From a virus, in the IMG/VR virus record IMGVR_UViG_3300021375_000007, positions 62,001 through 126,000 of that record: a DNA stretch of 64,000 nt; one strand, 5' to 3'. Every line of letters starts with the position of its first letter. Position 1 is the stretch's first letter. A program made the position numbers and the translations under genes. The notes beneath the pieces were generated by a model. It was not told the origin of the DNA and did no database searches. It saw only the letters and a program-made list of their open reading frames with translations. Positions 1-9,929 of the stretch are shown here, piece by piece.

Positions 1-6
1 TTTGGT

Positions 7-639
7 TTATTCTTCTGGGAGTTCTTCTTCCTCAGGTTCTTCTATTGGCTCTTCTGGTATATCATCCACTGGTATATCATCAATAGGCTCTTCAATAGGT
101 TCTTCCATTGGCTCTTCTTCACCTTGCTGAGCAAGCAATCCAGAAACAATATCACTAATCTTACTCGTCGGTACTCCGATCATTTTTGCAAACTTAACAA
201 TTGCTTCTGCTCTTGCCGCATCAGGCTTAGAACCTAATCTTGCAAATCGTTTACCTAACACAGACTTACCTAGAATGCTAAATAATTGATTAACATCTAC
301 ACGACCATCTTCTTCCGTTGGTAATGCAGGAATTTCTTCTTTTTCTTCACGTAATTTAGATTTATATCGTTTGGCACTTTCTACTAAATCCGGTAACGCT
401 CTTTGCAATTTTTGCTTGGTAGAAGAATCTAATCCAACCTTCTTAATCATTGCAACAATAAATTCCACTTTCTGTGGCGGGGTTAGTTTACCAAATTCAG
501 CATCAGAATCAAATTTCTTTAAAGCTGTTTTTGTAGCACCTTTTGCCTTTTTAATGTAATCAGGCTCATCTGCCTCTTTAAGATATTTACGAATTTGAGC
601 TCTTATAGCTTCTCGTAATTTTTTTTCTGTACGTGTCAT
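7..639 (-). CDS. Acidic-tailed protein with LxE leader, possibly a capsid internal or core protein
   Basis: A 210-residue protein of unknown function. The N-terminus is a basic amphipathic helix that ends L20-K21-E22 before A23, which fits the T4 prohead protease rule (I/L)xE followed by a small residue. A lysine-rich helical middle follows, and the last 45 residues are a Glu/Pro/Asp repeat tail built on EEPIEEP units. The start is supported by AAAGGA about eight bases upstream and by a late-type motif before that. Acidic, helical, LxE-bearing proteins fit a scaffold-core or internal head protein, but I recognise no family. It is the last complete gene at the left edge of the window. Confidence 0.6.
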   Translation of the reverse strand: MTRTEKKLREAIRAQIRKYLKEADEPDYIKKAKGATKTALKKFDSDAEFGKLTPPQKVEFIVAMIKKVGLDSSTKQKLQRALPDLVESAKRYKSKLREEKEEIPALPTEEDGRVDVNQLFSILGKSVLGKRFARLGSKPDAARAEAIVKFAKMIGVPTSKISDIVSGLLAQQGEEEPMEEPIEEPIDDIPVDDIPEEPIEEPEEEELPEE

Positions 640-655
640 ATAGTAAGTCCTTTGT

Positions 656-664
656 TATAAATAT
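656..664 (-). promoter_or_regulatory. Late-type motif before the acidic leader-bearing gene
   Basis: The coding strand reads ATATTTATA, ending 17 bases before the start codon at 639 and overlapping the stop codon of the upstream gene. No -33 partner is visible. Confidence 0.5.
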
Positions 665-3084
665 TACCGAGAATAACGAAATAGGCCTAATAGTTGATTT
701 ACTGGTGCAAATGCGCCTGTATATTTGTAGGTCTTTCCTTTATATACAAATACTATGCCTTCTGATGGTACTATTTTATCAAAACCACCTAATCGTTCTA
801 TTCTCTGTAATTGAATTTGTAATTTATTTAATGCTTCAAGATCATTTGAATCTTTAACAGCCTTTATTGCTTGTGCTACATCTTTCCTTAGGCTCTTAAC
901 AGAATCCGCAGGATTAACTGCTAGATAATTAGTAATGTTACGCATTACATCGGCTCCTAACTCTAAAAAGATTTCTTCAAACTTTTTAATATTCTTTTTA
1001 CCTAAGGCCACTGATTGTGTTTTATCAATTTCTTTAGCCTTAGCTAATACAGCAGCATCAGGTATATTTTTTCCATTTAGCCTAAATGATTTATCACCCA
1101 ATGCCCATCGCCTCGTTAATCCATCTTTTACTTCTGGGGAGGCTTCTGGTATATTCTCATTAATGAATTTGGTCCACCATTCTTCATGATATTCAGATAC
1201 TTCTGCCTTATCCGGCAAACCAAACTCTTTTTGAATCTTATTTATCTTGCTAATATAATAAGGTACCTTTTCATCAAATTCAATATCCTTTTGCATTTGA
1301 ATTACATTTGGTGGTATAATCTTAAAATGCTCCTGTGTATCTGCATTTACTTTAGCAATTATCTTTTGAAGCTTATCACCCTGGTCTGGATATGATTTAA
1401 CTTTTTTACCAGTCTCATCAAATTCATCTAACCCATGGAATTGCAGATATGCAGCAGGTCCATATGATATAACATTTTGAGTGGCCGGATATATAATTTC
1501 CAAATTAACAAATCTACGACCATTCTGAAATAATTTAGTTCGTTGAGCTTCTGGTATTGCTAAAATAGCCTTTTCTAGATCTTCCATGGCATAAACAAAT
1601 GCTTTTTCAATATCTCCCCTGCCTTCAAATTTTTGAGCAATATCATCAATACTCATTGGATTGATAACTGTTGATTTATTTCTAGCAGCACCGACTTGAC
1701 CGTCTTTAAACGTAACTTGCAAATTCTGGCCATCCGTCTTTTCAGATACAGCTGATTCTAAATCTAATTCACCTGCCAATGACCGTCTTACTAATTCTTT
1801 AAGATCTTCAAAAGTTAAATCATTATCATCAAATGGATGTGCCATATGGCCTGCTGCTCCGCCTTCTGTTAATAATTTAGATTCTTTAAGAATTGATTTG
1901 AATTGCATGTTCCACCATTCTTTACTAGTTACAGATTCATCCATTGCTATTGGGTCCTTGCTAATTGTTTTAGGTGTTGCCTTAAGTACACTGGTAGGCT
2001 CTTTGATACTCGATTCAATAGAATCTTCGGCACCTAAGAAATTTAAAAATTTATATCCTACTTGCTGAGCTACATTATTAATATATGATTTCCATTTATT
2101 ATATGCAGGCTTACCTTTTAATTCTTTGAAATAATTTGTTCCTGAATCTACTGCACCGTCAATACCTACCGGAAAGAATGATACCGCCGGTACAGGTCCG
2201 CCTGGAAATTTAGTATCATATTTTGGTAGTTCTTTGTTTCCGTTAAGATAATTTATAACGGTATATCCTAACCTTTTTGCAATTTTTGCTGTACTAGCTT
2301 CATATGATTTATTATTACCATAAAAATATCTCGGACCATCATCCACATCTTGATCGGCTGGTGCTGTAGATGATGCTTCGTTTAATATTGATTTGATATC
2401 ATATGACTCTATAAAACGTTCTATTTGCTCGGCTTGGGATGCATCTGATGCAAGTACCTTCTGGACCATCCCGTAGACCTTAGGATCACTTATACCGGTT
2501 ATATCCTTGAAGCTTTTTTCATCTGCTGTCGCAAGCACTTGTCGCAATGCAGTACCACTCATCTCTCCATCATATCCAGGAATATCAATTTCAACATGAG
2601 GAGCTACGATTACATATCCATGCGTCGCCAATCCTTTCATTTCTTCGCCTTTCTTGTAAGGTTGGAAATATCCAGGGCTACCATCTTTTTTGGTATATGA
2701 TAATCTACCAGCATCCTTTTTACCATACATGATAAGTAATGCTGTAGTATCAGGATCAAATTGGTCCGTGATTTCAACTGGTCTATATGGATTAGTTTTT
2801 ACTACTTGCCCTGCAGGTACTCCCATGGCTGATATAATTGATTTTTTTTGATCAAATGTAAATGGTGATTTATCTTTTAGCTTACCTTTACTATCCATGT
2901 TATCAGCTGTTGCAATAAAAGTATTTTCTTTGCCAAATTGCTTTGCTAACCAATCATATGCTTCTTTATGATGCTTACCGAAAGGTTGGAACCTTCCGGG
3001 GTAGATTGCAATTACTTTATCAATACCATTATCTTCAGTGATAATGCGTTCTGCTAACCAAGTACCTAAATCCATCTTATCCAT
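664..3084 (-). CDS. Fusion of NMN-adenylyltransferase-like and ATP-dependent-ligase-like domains
   Basis: An 806-residue multidomain enzyme. Residues 23-200 look like a nucleotidyltransferase of the NadM/NadR type (motif GRFQPFGKHH at 30-39), which would make NAD from NMN and ATP. Residues 410-806 look like the nucleotidyltransferase domain of DNA/RNA ligases: KTDG at 449-452 would hold the adenylated lysine, LEIIYP at 528-533 fits motif III, and EGIVF at 775-779 with the lysine-rich KTYKYTG after it fits motifs IV and V. The middle (237-407) is unrecognised. The protein starts with a leader ending I15-T16-E17, and two further LxE sites (L234-N-E236 before A; L405-T-E407 before G) fall at the domain borders. 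It may be a packaged polyprotein. The substrate of the ligase half is unknown; capping, RNA repair and DNA joining are all possible. M4 is an alternative start. Confidence 0.7.
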   Translation of the reverse strand: MDKMDLGTWLAERIITEDNGIDKVIAIYPGRFQPFGKHHKEAYDWLAKQFGKENTFIATADNMDSKGKLKDKSPFTFDQKKSIISAMGVPAGQVVKTNPYRPVEITDQFDPDTTALLIMYGKKDAGRLSYTKKDGSPGYFQPYKKGEEMKGLATHGYVIVAPHVEIDIPGYDGEMSGTALRQVLATADEKSFKDITGISDPKVYGMVQKVLASDASQAEQIERFIESYDIKSILNEASSTAPADQDVDDGPRYFYGNNKSYEASTAKIAKRLGYTVINYLNGNKELPKYDTKFPGGPVPAVSFFPVGIDGAVDSGTNYFKELKGKPAYNKWKSYINNVAQQVGYKFLNFLGAEDSIESSIKEPTSVLKATPKTISKDPIAMDESVTSKEWWNMQFKSILKESKLLTEGGAAGHMAHPFDDNDLTFEDLKELVRRSLAGELDLESAVSEKTDGQNLQVTFKDGQVGAARNKSTVINPMSIDDIAQKFEGRGDIEKAFVYAMEDLEKAILAIPEAQRTKLFQNGRRFVNLEIIYPATQNVISYGPAAYLQFHGLDEFDETGKKVKSYPDQGDKLQKIIAKVNADTQEHFKIIPPNVIQMQKDIEFDEKVPYYISKINKIQKEFGLPDKAEVSEYHEEWWTKFINENIPEASPEVKDGLTRRWALGDKSFRLNGKNIPDAAVLAKAKEIDKTQSVALGKKNIKKFEEIFLELGADVMRNITNYLAVNPADSVKSLRKDVAQAIKAVKDSNDLEALNKLQIQLQRIERLGGFDKIVPSEGIVFVYKGKTYKYTGAFAPVNQLLGLFRYSR

Positions 3085-3096
3085 TTATTATATATA

Positions 3097-3639
3097 TTAT
3101 GAGAATCCGCTATTAGATAATATTACATATCCCGGATCATTCACATTACTATTAATTACCGAGAGGAATGCATATTGAGCAGTTGCTGACTTAGATATAG
3201 CACCGTCAATTTTACGTACCGAATTTGCACCTTCTACGGTAACTGTGCCAGTCGACGTTATCTTTTTTATATAATAAATACGTCCATAATTACTAGCGAC
3301 GGCATTAGGTGGTAACTTAATTGTAACCGTACCACTAGTGGCATCTATTAATAGTAACGTAGAAACATCAAAATCACTATCCGACAATGTACTAGTACCA
3401 CCGCTATAGGTATATACATTTGGTATATGTACGTTTCCAGACATTACGGTATCACTAGCTATTGTAACCGCACCGTCTAGAATAATATTACCATCTTGTC
3501 TTATTGAACCTGTAATTTCAACATCATTTCTAAAATGATTAGTATCTTCAGCTCCATCGGTTGATTCTATAATAATCGGAACTCCATTTACCTTTGCAAA
3601 TGTATATCGTTCGTTTTCACTTAAGCTTATATTACTCAT
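3097..3639 (-). CDS. Small virion protein, fibre or baseplate associated
   Basis: A 180-residue protein rich in Ser, Thr, Gly and Val with beta-strand periodicity and no catalytic motif. Repeated patterns such as NVEITGSIRQDGNIILDGAV resemble the beta-repeat shafts of marine phage fibres. It follows the 785-residue tail protein by nine bases; its ribosome site (AGGGG) lies over the stop codon of that gene, which suggests coupled translation. The structural role comes from composition and position; I recognise no family. Confidence 0.55.
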   Translation of the reverse strand: MSNISLSENERYTFAKVNGVPIIIESTDGAEDTNHFRNDVEITGSIRQDGNIILDGAVTIASDTVMSGNVHIPNVYTYSGGTSTLSDSDFDVSTLLLIDATSGTVTIKLPPNAVASNYGRIYYIKKITSTGTVTVEGANSVRKIDGAISKSATAQYAFLSVINSNVNDPGYVILSNSGFS

Positions 3640-3647
3640 ATATACCC

Positions 3648-6005
3648 CTAAATTGGTGAATCATTATTATATGCAGCTGCGATGCTACCAAATACACTAT
3701 CATTATCAAATGTAACATTTGTTATGCTGGAACTTATAAATACATTGACTTCACAAGATCTTCCTACATTACTATTTGGTATTAATACATTTGTAATAGG
3801 TCCTACGGCGGCTGAACTATTATTGTATGGAGCTGTCTTAAGTTCCATATTTAATGTTACTGAACCTGTATATCCTGGTTTCTGCCCACCGGTACCATCA
3901 AACACCAACATAACACCACCCGCTTCATCGGGATCATCTCTAAAATATGATGCACTATTCGACTGCCCTACTTTAATAAGTGTTTCTGCAAAATTTGTCG
4001 CGGTTACTAATCCCTGATTACTTAGATGAAAATTAGAAGATGATATTTCCAATTTACCGCCTGATCCTGATATAAACTGATTATTGGCATTTCCTAAAAA
4101 GAATTTATCGGTAACTACTTCCAATCCTGCATTAGGACCGGCCGTACGGAATCGGAAATAACTTCCGGAATCTTGTACTAGCTCTAATCCTACTCCACCA
4201 TCTACGTAATCATTTGTTTCATTTGGTATTACCGATCCAGAGAACATCATCCATCCAGATCCTGATCCTGCAGATGCAGATGTAAATCCATTATATCCAA
4301 TTGATCGTATAAATCCCGAGTTCTGTCCTGACTGCTGAATACCTTCACCAACTCCCGAACCTATATATTGGGATCCCGTAATTAAATTACTATTTCCTTG
4401 TATATAAAGATTTTCTCCGGAGAATACTGCTCCATATATAAATGAAGTTAATGCGGCTGGCGTGCCTTGATAATCTAAATATTCAAATCTAAACGTTAGC
4501 GGTGTATTTAAATGCTGAGATGGTATTCGAATATCCATTCTTGCAAAATTAGGACTAAACCCAGTTTCAACGTTAGTTCTTAACGATATATCTGCAATTG
4601 TCCAACTTCCGCCACGCACTATAAAATATATAGTAGCTCTTTTAGTTTCATTCGATTCGAATTCAAATGTAGTATCTTGATATGCCTGGGCAGGTGTCAC
4701 TGTTAATGGTGCATTTGGACTAGTTGATATTGACCCTATTAACGTACCATATATTCCGCCAGACTGGTAATCCGTACTTTCAATTGAAGTAGGTACATAA
4801 TCCATATCAGGTATTACCTGTGAGCCGCTTATATATACATCTAATCGCATTGAATCGGTATTACCAAATGAATCAGTAATATTAGCTGGGCCAGGAAATA
4901 CCGCGGTACTATAATGGCCAAATTCTAAAATATATTTAGTTCGCTTTTTTAATTCTGGCATATGGCCCGCGTCTGATAGCAGATTGAATGCAATAGCCTC
5001 TCCATTTGAATATGCCCCGGCCGGGGTTAATTCAGCACCACCCATTATATTGCTAGGTTCATATGCTACTGATGGACTGGCCATTCCACCAACACCACTT
5101 GCAGACCAATTATCAGTTATGTCTGGCAAATTAACAAATAATCCTGTTGATGGATCTGATGCACCAAATATTGGATTAACTGAGCTAGGTAATGAACCTG
5201 TAGTTAATTGTTCTTGCTGCTCTAATACCGTTAATCCTAAATCTATAAAGTTACCATATGAACCACCTGGCTTATAAGATGTTCTAATTGCATATACATC
5301 ACCTGTCGCAGGATCTAAATCCGATATTACAATTTGCGCAAAGCTCTGCGATTGTTGCGTATATACTGTTGCTTGAGGTAATATAAAACTTGATGTGAAA
5401 TTTGTCGTAGGTACAGGCGATTGGCCGGTCGGTCCGAAAGATGTAAATGAGTATGGAGCAAATTGCGCGGTAGGATCTACTGGCGTCAAATCAATTCCAT
5501 AAAATACAAATCCAGCGCTGGTATTAGTTAGTATGGCATTGCAAGTAGTACTATTAGTAATGCTTGTTATTTGAAACTGAAACGAACCGCTTAATTGAGT
5601 TTGGCCGGTTGTAGCTAATTCACCAGTGGCCACTGTCATTGGAATAGTTAGCTCAGCTATATTAAAAATTTTGTTAGTACCGTCATCATGTACTACCATG
5701 CCAGCTGGGGCTTCTACATAAGGATCTACAACGGTAACGGTACCTCCGACCATTGATGCTGATAATGCAAATCCTGTAAATGTTAATATACTACTATATG
5801 GCGCACTAATATTGCCTTCTTCGCCACTTGCATTTAACTGAACATTATTAGGATTATTTTGTGAATTATTTGAATTACCACCGCCGCTATTTCCAGGAGA
5901 ATTATTTCGCTCGCCAATAAATACAGTTCCACCGCCACCGCCGCCTTCTTCTATCGGACCTTGTGGTGGCAGGAGATTACGAAATAACAGAGGATCATTT
6001 GGCAT
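3648..6005 (-). CDS. Large tail or fibre protein
   Basis: A 785-residue protein with a glycine tract (six Gly near residue 22), an Asn/Ser-rich linker and long beta-rich, Ser/Gly/Asn-rich segments. Phrases such as GSGGKLEISSSNFHLS and KFFLGNANNQFISGS are of the kind seen in phage fibre shafts. There are no cysteine clusters or enzymatic motifs. AAAGGA lies nine bases before the start codon. The tail-fibre or baseplate-appendage call rests on composition and on its place among other tail genes. Confidence 0.6.
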   Translation of the reverse strand: MPNDPLLFRNLLPPQGPIEEGGGGGGTVFIGERNNSPGNSGGGNSNNSQNNPNNVQLNASGEEGNISAPYSSILTFTGFALSASMVGGTVTVVDPYVEAPAGMVVHDDGTNKIFNIAELTIPMTVATGELATTGQTQLSGSFQFQITSITNSTTCNAILTNTSAGFVFYGIDLTPVDPTAQFAPYSFTSFGPTGQSPVPTTNFTSSFILPQATVYTQQSQSFAQIVISDLDPATGDVYAIRTSYKPGGSYGNFIDLGLTVLEQQEQLTTGSLPSSVNPIFGASDPSTGLFVNLPDITDNWSASGVGGMASPSVAYEPSNIMGGAELTPAGAYSNGEAIAFNLLSDAGHMPELKKRTKYILEFGHYSTAVFPGPANITDSFGNTDSMRLDVYISGSQVIPDMDYVPTSIESTDYQSGGIYGTLIGSISTSPNAPLTVTPAQAYQDTTFEFESNETKRATIYFIVRGGSWTIADISLRTNVETGFSPNFARMDIRIPSQHLNTPLTFRFEYLDYQGTPAALTSFIYGAVFSGENLYIQGNSNLITGSQYIGSGVGEGIQQSGQNSGFIRSIGYNGFTSASAGSGSGWMMFSGSVIPNETNDYVDGGVGLELVQDSGSYFRFRTAGPNAGLEVVTDKFFLGNANNQFISGSGGKLEISSSNFHLSNQGLVTATNFAETLIKVGQSNSASYFRDDPDEAGGVMLVFDGTGGQKPGYTGSVTLNMELKTAPYNNSSAAVGPITNVLIPNSNVGRSCEVNVFISSSITNVTFDNDSVFGSIAAAYNNDSPI

Positions 6006-6093
6006 TACAGTTCCTTTGAGGTTGTATCACATATTTCGAAAACTTCTGAAGTGATTGTGTATTAAATATATTAGGGATATATAGCATTGTTAA

Positions 6094-6753
6094 TCATCTC
6101 TCTTCTATCAAGCCCGTGAATAGTTCAAACCCTGGCATTGATATCGGTGGTGCTGTTGTCACTGGTGTACATGTAACAGATGCGCCGCCCGATCCGGTTA
6201 CTGTTGTTTGCACATTAAATACATCTACCGGCTGCAAGTATGGCTGGACTACTTCTTGTATTGCTATAGTAGGTTGGCGCGTATATATAATTTCATTATT
6301 ATTACGTGCTAGCGGTTGTACTGTAATTGGTCTCTGCCATAATAAATTTGGAATCTGTTTGAAATTAGGACTCTCACCATCCGATGAAAATGGATATTGT
6401 TCTCCTGTTTCTGGATTAACTCGTGCACGGCTAGCTAAATATACTATAGCAGGGCCTGGCGAGGTATTAGGATAAATATATACTGATACTACACGAGTAC
6501 CATCAGCCTCACGATATTTTAATGGCTCATAATATATAGGAGTTCCATTATAATCTAATATTTCTATGTATATTTCAGCTCCATCAGCAAAATTTCTAGG
6601 ATGTGCTCGTAATTTAAATAAATTTTTACCAGCTTGAAAATTATCTGGAAAATCTACTATTCTAAAAAAGTCTAAAGATAATGGATCTGTATCCACTAAA
6701 TCGTAAGGTAAATCTTTTAATCCAACATATGAAACTTTTTTACGTAATGACAT
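6094..6753 (-). CDS. Tail structural protein of unknown family
   Basis: A 219-residue protein beginning MSLRKKVSYVGLK. I chose this ATG over one eight codons upstream because AAAGGTAGCC sits directly before it and the longer start would overlap the preceding gene. The fold looks beta-rich, with a phrase AEIYIEILDYNGTPIYY that also occurs in weaker form (FEYLDYQGTP) in the neighbouring 785-residue tail protein, and a Pro/Thr-rich C-terminus. That shared phrase suggests related beta-sandwich domains. No enzyme motif. Confidence 0.5.
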   Translation of the reverse strand: MSLRKKVSYVGLKDLPYDLVDTDPLSLDFFRIVDFPDNFQAGKNLFKLRAHPRNFADGAEIYIEILDYNGTPIYYEPLKYREADGTRVVSVYIYPNTSPGPAIVYLASRARVNPETGEQYPFSSDGESPNFKQIPNLLWQRPITVQPLARNNNEIIYTRQPTIAIQEVVQPYLQPVDVFNVQTTVTGSGGASVTCTPVTTAPPISMPGFELFTGLIEER

Positions 6754-6766
6754 GGCTACCTTTAAA

Positions 6767-6774
6767 ATAAATAT
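6767..6774 (-). promoter_or_regulatory. Late-type motif before the 219-residue tail gene
   Basis: GATATTTATT on the coding strand, 13 bases before the chosen start at 6753, with AAAGGTAG between. It overlaps the end of the gp47-gp46 fusion gene, so tail genes can be switched on separately from the replication genes. Confidence 0.45.
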
Positions 6775-9700
6775 CAATCATATGATATTTTCGAGTATCC
6801 AGACTCCTTCTTGATTTCTATTAAACTATCAACGATATCTCTCATTGCATCAATATGGGATATACTTAAAATAAATCCAAATTGTGATTTTAAGTAATCA
6901 AATAGCATATACATTGAATTGAGATTATCTGAATCTAAATTACCAAATCCTTCATCTATTGCTATAAAGTTGGGACGAGGTAAACTAGATATATGAATTA
7001 ATGATGCTCGTATCGCAAGACTTGATATAAATTTTTCCATGCCAGATGTCAATTCCAATGGCCAATAATTATCAGTATCATATACAATATAAGCATTTAT
7101 ATTTTTGCCATCTGTATTAAGTAGGATCGTAAATTCAACTATTTGAGTTAATATATTATTTACCTCAGCTTCAATTTGTGGCAATGCCTTAGTAATTAAA
7201 TCATATGGTACTCCATCACGCTTAACAGCTTTAAGATAATATTCATATCCAGTATATGATTGCTCTAACTCAATTAATCGGTCAATTGATTTTTCAACGT
7301 CTGTTTTAGTTTTTTGGGCTATAATTAATCTAGGTCGTAATTTTGATAGTGTACTTTCAATTTCATTAATCTCGGATTCAGTATCACTTAATTCAGATTC
7401 AATTATTACTATTTGCTCATTTAACTCTTTATTAGCTTTAACTATTTCTTTTTGCTCTTCAGCCTTAGCGAGAAGATCTATATATTTATCTAAATTCCAT
7501 TTAACTGCTTGGTATTCAGAATTAATCTTACTTAATTCATATTTAATTGATGATTCTTTTTTAATTGCATCACCTAAATCAGATTCAGCCGTACCTAATT
7601 CAGATACCAATGTATTATATGAATTCTTATTATATATACTACTTGAATATGTAATTTTATTAGTTAAATCATCAATCTTACTAGTAATATCCGGAATTGA
7701 TTCTGATTCTATAATTGCCGTTTGCACTATTGGATTTGAAGTGCAATATGTACAATTTGGATCATATTCATGTGATTCCAATTGAGATGCCAGTGACTCT
7801 TTATGTGATAATATATCTTGCTGTACCTTAAGATTACCATGCAGTGATTTGATATAATATATTGCAGTTTCACATTCTTCTATTTTCTCAGGTAACCTAT
7901 CTGCAATTAAAATATCATATGCAGCACGTGTAGTCTTTATTAACTCTTCTGTTTCCTTTAAATTTATATCCCAGTCATGAATCGTACCTTCAAGAATAAC
8001 AGCAGATTGAGTGAAATGTGAATATTGCCCCTGCAGGTATTTTATATCCGTCAGCTCAGAATCTACCGGCTTTAAATCTTTAGTAGTATTTAATAACTCG
8101 GTTGATAATGCAGTACGTATTTCAATTAGGCTATTCCGCTCTTTATCATATTCTTGTAATGAGGCTGAAACTGAATTTATGGTTGTAATTGCATCGGATA
8201 GTTCCGTAGAATAATCCGTACGCTTATGTTCCTTTATAGCTGCAGCTGTTTCTTTTATTTCTTCATTTGCAATTTGGTATTGCTGATCAAATATATCAAT
8301 ATCTAAAAACTGAGATAATAAATCTTTTCGCTCTCGCTGAGATTTATCAATAAATCCAGTATTGTTATTTTGCAATGATAATGCCGTTAAAATAAAGTCA
8401 TCATATGTACCTAAATACGTACGTATAATTTTATTAGTAGAATCACGTTGGTCTCCGTTAAGTAGAACTTTATTGCCTTCCTCATCTATAGACCAAAAAT
8501 TAACTAATACTCTCACATGGCCATGATTATTTTTAACGCCACTTCGTTCTATATAATATGGCCGGCCTTCTAATTCAAATTCAAACTTTGATTGAAAGGA
8601 TGATTTTTTATTATTTAATACATGGCGAGCCTTTGATGTCCTAGAACATTTATCAAAGCAACAAAATGATAATGCATCCAACAATGTCGATTTGCCACTG
8701 GCGTTTGGTGCGAATAATCCATATGTACCAGTCATATTAGTAAAATCAATTTTATTGGAATCTCCATAACTAAACATATTAGAAAACTCAAACACTTTAG
8801 GGATCCATGTTACATTCCGGTTTGCAACTAGTTCTGGTATCTTACTATGGACTTTTCGATTAATGTGTCTAATAGCATCTAGAACCGGCTCTGATATAAC
8901 ATAATTATCAGTTAAATATTCGCTTATAATTTTATTCTGAGATTCAACTTCTCTATAATCAGCAAAATTAATTTTTCGTGTTACCGCGCTTTGATTAAGA
9001 TTATTAATCCGTTGAATGCTTAATTCCTTAACCTTATATTTTTGTTTAAGCTCAGTTACAATTAATTTCAAGGCACTAGTATCCGTATCCGTTACTTTAA
9101 GGCGCAGTCTTGGCTTGGGTGGTACATTATTAGATGCATTAACGATCTTGCCATTTTTAACCTCAAACGTATAATAACCATAATCATTTTTAATTGGTAC
9201 GAATTCAGATTCTCTTTGAGCTACATCCCATACCATAATACCATGTACTAAAGCCTCCCCATGCGATTGCTGTATTAATGAACCTGGATATGCTATAGTT
9301 TTTTCATTGTTAAGATATTGTGTTTTATGAATATCACCTAACAAGACTAAATCATGGCCAGCAAATAAATCATTAGTAACATGAGTATTTGATAACGATA
9401 TACCTAAATCAGTCGTGGCATTATGTACTGCGCCGTGGTGTAATGCAATCTTGTTTGTGCCTTCGAACTCAGCACCACGAATAAAATCAGCCGGCTTATC
9501 AAATACCGACATTACATTGAATTGGCAATCGCCTAACTCATATATATCAGTATCCTTAAGATAATATACCGATGGATGATTAATAGCATTAACAATTGGA
9601 GTAATGGCATCTAACCGATAACTATTATTTAAATTGCAATCATGATTACCAGCAATTATAATGGTAGGAGCGATTTCAGCACATTTGGTAAAGAATTCAC

Positions 9701-9929
9701 TTACAAGATCAACCGATTCCGGTGATAAGTCTGTTTTAGAATGTACAATATCACCTGCAATATAAATTACACTATTAGGTGTTTTTGTACTTTTAATATA
9801 AGTATATAATCTATTAAATACAATTCGGTATTCTTTATGACGTTTTAAATTACGTACATGCACATCTGCAATGTGGTATATTCGGTCTATTTTAGATATT
9901 CCTATATCTATTTTCTTTATAGCATGCAT
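6774..9929 (-). CDS. Fused recombination nuclease-ATPase (gp47-gp46 / SbcD-SbcC / Mre11-Rad50 type)
   Basis: A single 1051-residue protein that joins the two subunits of the recombination endonuclease. Residues 15-210 form the metallophosphoesterase half (D22-x-H24, GD at 59-60, GNHD at 94-97, GDIH at 198-201). The SMC-like ATPase begins near 375, with Walker A APNASGKST at 407-415, a long coiled coil, a zinc hook C726-x-x-C729 in mid-coil, a signature LTSG near 960 and Walker B IAIDEG at 989-994. It resects DNA ends for recombination-dependent replication. In T4 these are separate genes 46 and 47. The start overlaps the primase gene by 13 bases, with GGAAGAGAAG upstream. Confidence 0.93.
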   Translation of the reverse strand: MHAIKKIDIGISKIDRIYHIADVHVRNLKRHKEYRIVFNRLYTYIKSTKTPNSVIYIAGDIVHSKTDLSPESVDLVSEFFTKCAEIAPTIIIAGNHDCNLNNSYRLDAITPIVNAINHPSVYYLKDTDIYELGDCQFNVMSVFDKPADFIRGAEFEGTNKIALHHGAVHNATTDLGISLSNTHVTNDLFAGHDLVLLGDIHKTQYLNNEKTIAYPGSLIQQSHGEALVHGIMVWDVAQRESEFVPIKNDYGYYTFEVKNGKIVNASNNVPPKPRLRLKVTDTDTSALKLIVTELKQKYKVKELSIQRINNLNQSAVTRKINFADYREVESQNKIISEYLTDNYVISEPVLDAIRHINRKVHSKIPELVANRNVTWIPKVFEFSNMFSYGDSNKIDFTNMTGTYGLFAPNASGKSTLLDALSFCCFDKCSRTSKARHVLNNKKSSFQSKFEFELEGRPYYIERSGVKNNHGHVRVLVNFWSIDEEGNKVLLNGDQRDSTNKIIRTYLGTYDDFILTALSLQNNNTGFIDKSQRERKDLLSQFLDIDIFDQQYQIANEEIKETAAAIKEHKRTDYSTELSDAITTINSVSASLQEYDKERNSLIEIRTALSTELLNTTKDLKPVDSELTDIKYLQGQYSHFTQSAVILEGTIHDWDINLKETEELIKTTRAAYDILIADRLPEKIEECETAIYYIKSLHGNLKVQQDILSHKESLASQLESHEYDPNCTYCTSNPIVQTAIIESESIPDITSKIDDLTNKITYSSSIYNKNSYNTLVSELGTAESDLGDAIKKESSIKYELSKINSEYQAVKWNLDKYIDLLAKAEEQKEIVKANKELNEQIVIIESELSDTESEINEIESTLSKLRPRLIIAQKTKTDVEKSIDRLIELEQSYTGYEYYLKAVKRDGVPYDLITKALPQIEAEVNNILTQIVEFTILLNTDGKNINAYIVYDTDNYWPLELTSGMEKFISSLAIRASLIHISSLPRPNFIAIDEGFGNLDSDNLNSMYMLFDYLKSQFGFILSISHIDAMRDIVDSLIEIKKESGYSKISYD

